In this document: one piece after another, positions 6,622-8,284 of the stretch
Numbering within the stretch: position 1 is the stretch's first letter
Layout: each line of letters opens with the position of its first letter
Assembly: GCA_017304505.1 (NCBI GenBank)
Contig: JAFKKQ010000055.1
Span: 1 to 8,284 of the forward strand
DNA length: 8,284 bases
Origin: Hyphomicrobiales bacterium
GTDB lineage: Bacteria; Pseudomonadota; Alphaproteobacteria; Rhizobiales; Xanthobacteraceae
Reading direction: 5' to 3'
Translations under genes and position numbers: made by a program
Notes under the pieces: model-generated
What the model was told of the DNA's origin: nothing
Databases searched by the model: none
The model's input: the letters and a program-made list of their open reading frames with translations, nothing else

Positions 6622-6662
6622 GCGGAGCATGATACGGACGCCGTGCGGAACGGTTGCTCCGG

Positions 6663-7769
6663 TCAGCGCCCCCAAACCTCCTCGGCCACCTCCACAATGA
6701 GCCGCAGCTTGGCCCACTGCTCGTCCTCGGTCAGCGTGTTGCCTTCCTCGGTTGAGGCGAAACCGCACTGGCCCGACAGGCAGAGTTGGTCGATGTCGCA
6801 GAACTTCGCTGCCTGCTCGATGCGACGTTTTAGTTCGTCCTTCGATTCGAGCTTGCCGGTCTTGGTGGTGACGAGGCCGAGCACGACCTGCTTGCCTTTG
6901 GGCAAAAGACGCAGCGGCTCGAAGCCGCCGGCGCGCTCGGTGTCGTACTCCATGAAGTAGCCGTGCACGTTGATCTTGTTGAACAGCACCTCGGCTTCGG
7001 CCTCGTAGCCGCCCGTCCCCATGAAGGTCGATTTGTAGTTGCCGCGACACAGATGCATGGTGATCGTCATGTCGGGCGGAATGTCCGACATCGCCACGTT
7101 GATCAGGTCGGCGTAGAGCGGCCCGAGCTTGTCCGGGTCGTCGCCGCGATCGCGCATCTGCTGGCGATAGTGGTCGTCGCACAGCATGGCGATGAACACC
7201 TCATCAAGCTGCAGATAACGGCAGCCGGCGTCGGCAAAGCCGCGCACGGCTTTCTTGTAAGCCTGGCCGAGATCGTCCCAGAAGCGGTCCATCGACGGAT
7301 ACGCCGTCTTGTCGATCGGCGTCCGCGACGGGCGGCCGTAGATCGCCGACGGCGCGGGAATGGTGATCTTCGGCATCCGCGTGGTGTGGGCGGCAACAAA
7401 CTTGAAATGCTCGACCATCGGATGCGGGCCGGCCATGCCGAGCTTGCCCGTGACCTGCACGCCTTCGTTGCGCGTCGTCACCGCCGCAAAATGGATGCCG
7501 GCGTCCATGGCGTGCTTTTGCGCGCCGTCGAGGCCCCAGAGAAAATCGAGATGCCACCACGACCGGCGGAACTCGCCGTCGGTCACAGCCTGAAGGCCAA
7601 CCTCCTCCTGCTTCTTGATGACGCGCTCGATCTCGCGGTCCTCGATCGCCTTGAGCTGCTCGGCCGTGATCTCGCCCTTGGCGCGCTTCGCCCGCGCGTC
7701 ATGCAGGGCCGCGGGACGCAACAGGCTCCCGACATGATCGGCACGGAACGGAGGTTTGGTGCGCTTCAT
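6663..7769 (-). CDS. MetE C-terminal-domain-like (cobalamin-independent methionine synthase family) protein
   Basis: The family fold is a zinc TIM barrel that activates a thiol for alkyl transfer; true MetE methylates homocysteine from 5-methyltetrahydrofolate. The 368-residue protein matches only the catalytic C-terminal half of ~750-residue MetE, as in YxjG/YxjH-type proteins. It begins FRADHVGSLLRP (8-19), then VTDGEFRRSWW (62-72), and YLQLDE (185-190) in the substrate region. The probable zinc ligands are His239 and Cys241 in TMHLCRGN, Glu274 in YFMEYD and Cys335 in SGQCGF, so it should be active. AAGGAG (complement of 7779-7784) lies 9 bases before the ATG, a good ribosome site. The gene stands alone: a 182-base gap with a hairpin upstream and a REP-like element downstream. 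The actual alkyl donor and thiol are unknown; epoxyalkane:CoM transferase belongs to the same superfamily, so a non-methionine role is possible. Confidence 0.87.
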   Translation of the reverse strand: MKRTKPPFRADHVGSLLRPAALHDARAKRAKGEITAEQLKAIEDREIERVIKKQEEVGLQAVTDGEFRRSWWHLDFLWGLDGAQKHAMDAGIHFAAVTTRNEGVQVTGKLGMAGPHPMVEHFKFVAAHTTRMPKITIPAPSAIYGRPSRTPIDKTAYPSMDRFWDDLGQAYKKAVRGFADAGCRYLQLDEVFIAMLCDDHYRQQMRDRGDDPDKLGPLYADLINVAMSDIPPDMTITMHLCRGNYKSTFMGTGGYEAEAEVLFNKINVHGYFMEYDTERAGGFEPLRLLPKGKQVVLGLVTTKTGKLESKDELKRRIEQAAKFCDIDQLCLSGQCGFASTEEGNTLTEDEQWAKLRLIVEVAEEVWGR

Positions 7770-7778
7770 GGGGCTTCA

Positions 7779-7784
7779 CTCCTT
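7779..7784 (-). promoter_or_regulatory. Shine-Dalgarno site of the MetE-like gene
   Basis: On the minus strand this reads AAGGAG, with 9 bases between it and the ATG (7767-7769). It is the strongest ribosome site in the GC-rich part of the window and fixes the start of this gene. It also suggests independent initiation, in contrast to the weak, coupled starts of the emr genes and the CoA-transferase. Confidence 0.75.
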
Positions 7785-7883
7785 CAGACGACATCCACAG
7801 AGGATAGCCGGATGCCGCGGATGCGCGACGGAAACTGGCAATGACCCGGCGATCCGCAAGGATAGCGCGCCCGCCAAACGAAA

Positions 7884-7917
7884 TCACCGGGCGCGGCGCA
7901 TGACGCCGGCCCGGTGA
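7884..7917 (-). terminator. Strong hairpin, probable terminator of the ABC transporter gene
   Basis: TCACCGGGC (7884-7892) pairs perfectly with GCCCGGTGA (7909-7917). Past a single bulged G the stem continues with CGGCG (7894-7898) and CGCCG (7904-7908), leaving a 5-base loop. On the minus strand the stem is followed by a moderately T-rich ATTTCGTTT. It lies about 35 bases past the stop of the solute-binding-protein gene, so it probably ends or attenuates that transcript before the MetE-like gene. The T-tract is short, so it could instead be another REP-type palindrome. Confidence 0.55.
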
Positions 7918-7951
7918 GATCATAACCGCCGTTTACGGTCCGGTGTCGGCG

Positions 7952-8284
7952 CTATCTCGCCTTCTCATAAGGATAGATCACATTGCCGGTCTTGTACTCC
8001 GGCGGGTAGATGATCGGCAGCGTATCGAGCTTGCGGAATTCCTCGATGCTGTTGCTCTTGATGCCCTGGAATTGGGCCGCCAGCACCCGCTCCGTCGCCC
8101 ACTCGCCGTTCTTGCCGAACTTCACGTCGCCAACCGTGGTCTTGAACGTGGTCTTGCGGATGTAGTCGGCGAGCTTGCCGTCGTCGAGCGACTTGGTGGC
8201 GTTCACCGCGTCGCCCAGCACCTGCAGGTAGGCATAGGCCCACACCGGCATGTAATAACCGAGCGGATCGACACCCTCGGCTGC
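7952..8284 (-). CDS. ABC transporter solute-binding protein, branched-chain amino acid (LivK) type, C-terminal part
   Basis: Only the last 110 residues are in the window; the frame runs off the right edge from AAEGVDPLGYYMPVWAYAYL. The segment DPLGYYMPVWAYAYLQVLGDA, the following helix with LADYIRKTTFKTTVG, the D-V-KFGKNGEW stretch and the closing VIYPYEKAR are typical of periplasmic binding proteins of the Peripla_BP_6/LivK family. These deliver small substrates (amino acids, amides, aromatic or other carboxylic acids) to an inner-membrane ABC importer. An internal Met at 8249-8251 is not the start, because homology continues before it. The importer could supply the substrate of the neighbouring CoA-thioester pathway, but the specificity and the rest of the operon lie outside. 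Confidence 0.82.
   Translation of the reverse strand, partial: AAEGVDPLGYYMPVWAYAYLQVLGDAVNATKSLDDGKLADYIRKTTFKTTVGDVKFGKNGEWATERVLAAQFQGIKSNSIEEFRKLDTLPIIYPPEYKTGNVIYPYEKAR

Larger units (their letters stand above)
7770..7951. other. Intergenic region between the solute-binding-protein and MetE-like genes
   Basis: Apart from the ribosome site at 7779-7784 and the hairpin at 7884-7917, this stretch holds GATGCCGCGGATGCGCGACGG and CCCGGCGATCC-like fragments that resemble broken pieces of the REP-like element at 6533-6621. It should contain the promoter of the MetE-like gene, but I cannot point to a convincing -35/-10 pair. Confidence 0.35.

Noticed and set aside
7802..7866. Direct repeat GGATAGC (7802-7808 and 7860-7866) as possible insertion-site duplication
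   Set aside because: Seven bases with no inverted ends or transposase between them; likely chance or remnant of the REP-like sequence.
1..8284. CRISPR array, tRNA/rRNA gene, transposase or phage gene
   Set aside because: No regularly spaced repeats, cloverleaf sequence, rRNA core motif or DDE/integrase protein is visible on either strand.

Overview
The window holds two kinds of DNA. From about position 648 to the end it is GC-rich (a hand count of 661-720 gives 44 G/C in 60). Codon use, gene style and palindromic intergenic elements there look like an alphaproteobacterium of the Bradyrhizobium/Rhodopseudomonas type (Hyphomicrobiales); this placement is inferred from style, not from a search. 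The first ~640 bases are AT-rich (301-400 has 25 G/C in 100) and look like a different genome. The change falls inside one open reading frame, next to a small perfect palindrome at 636-648. That suggests either a chimeric contig end or a recent recombination event.

Left part (1-791): a non-coding leader with hairpins, one of them a convincing minus-strand terminator, followed by an unrecognised AT-rich coding sequence. This reads in frame into about 50 GC-rich codons, probably the C-terminal end of a MarR-type regulator.

Plus-strand efflux operon (784-3563): an EmrA/HlyD-type membrane fusion protein and an EmrB/QacA-type 14-helix MFS drug exporter. The regulator remnant, emrA and emrB overlap by a few bases at each boundary and are probably translationally coupled. 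The pair should form the inner-membrane and periplasmic parts of a tripartite multidrug pump. No outer-membrane channel gene is in the window.

Minus-strand catabolic block (3569-8284, read right to left): the C-terminus of a branched-chain-amino-acid-type ABC transporter solute-binding protein with a terminator-like hairpin behind it; a MetE C-terminal-domain-like methyltransferase; a REP-like palindromic element; then a tight three-gene unit of SDR dehydrogenase, MaoC-type hydratase and class III CoA-transferase. The SDR and MaoC proteins resemble the first two domains of eukaryotic peroxisomal multifunctional enzyme 2, in the same order but as separate genes. With the CoA-transferase they form a plausible acyl-CoA activation, hydration and (3R)-hydroxyacyl-CoA dehydrogenation module. 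The substrate cannot be read from the sequence. The exporter operon and the catabolic unit converge with only 5 bases between their stop codons.

I see no CRISPR array, tRNA, rRNA, insertion sequence or clearly novel defence or mobile system. The points most worth checking are the composition junction, the orphan protein with its leader hairpins, the split MFE-2 module and the linked MetE-like protein.
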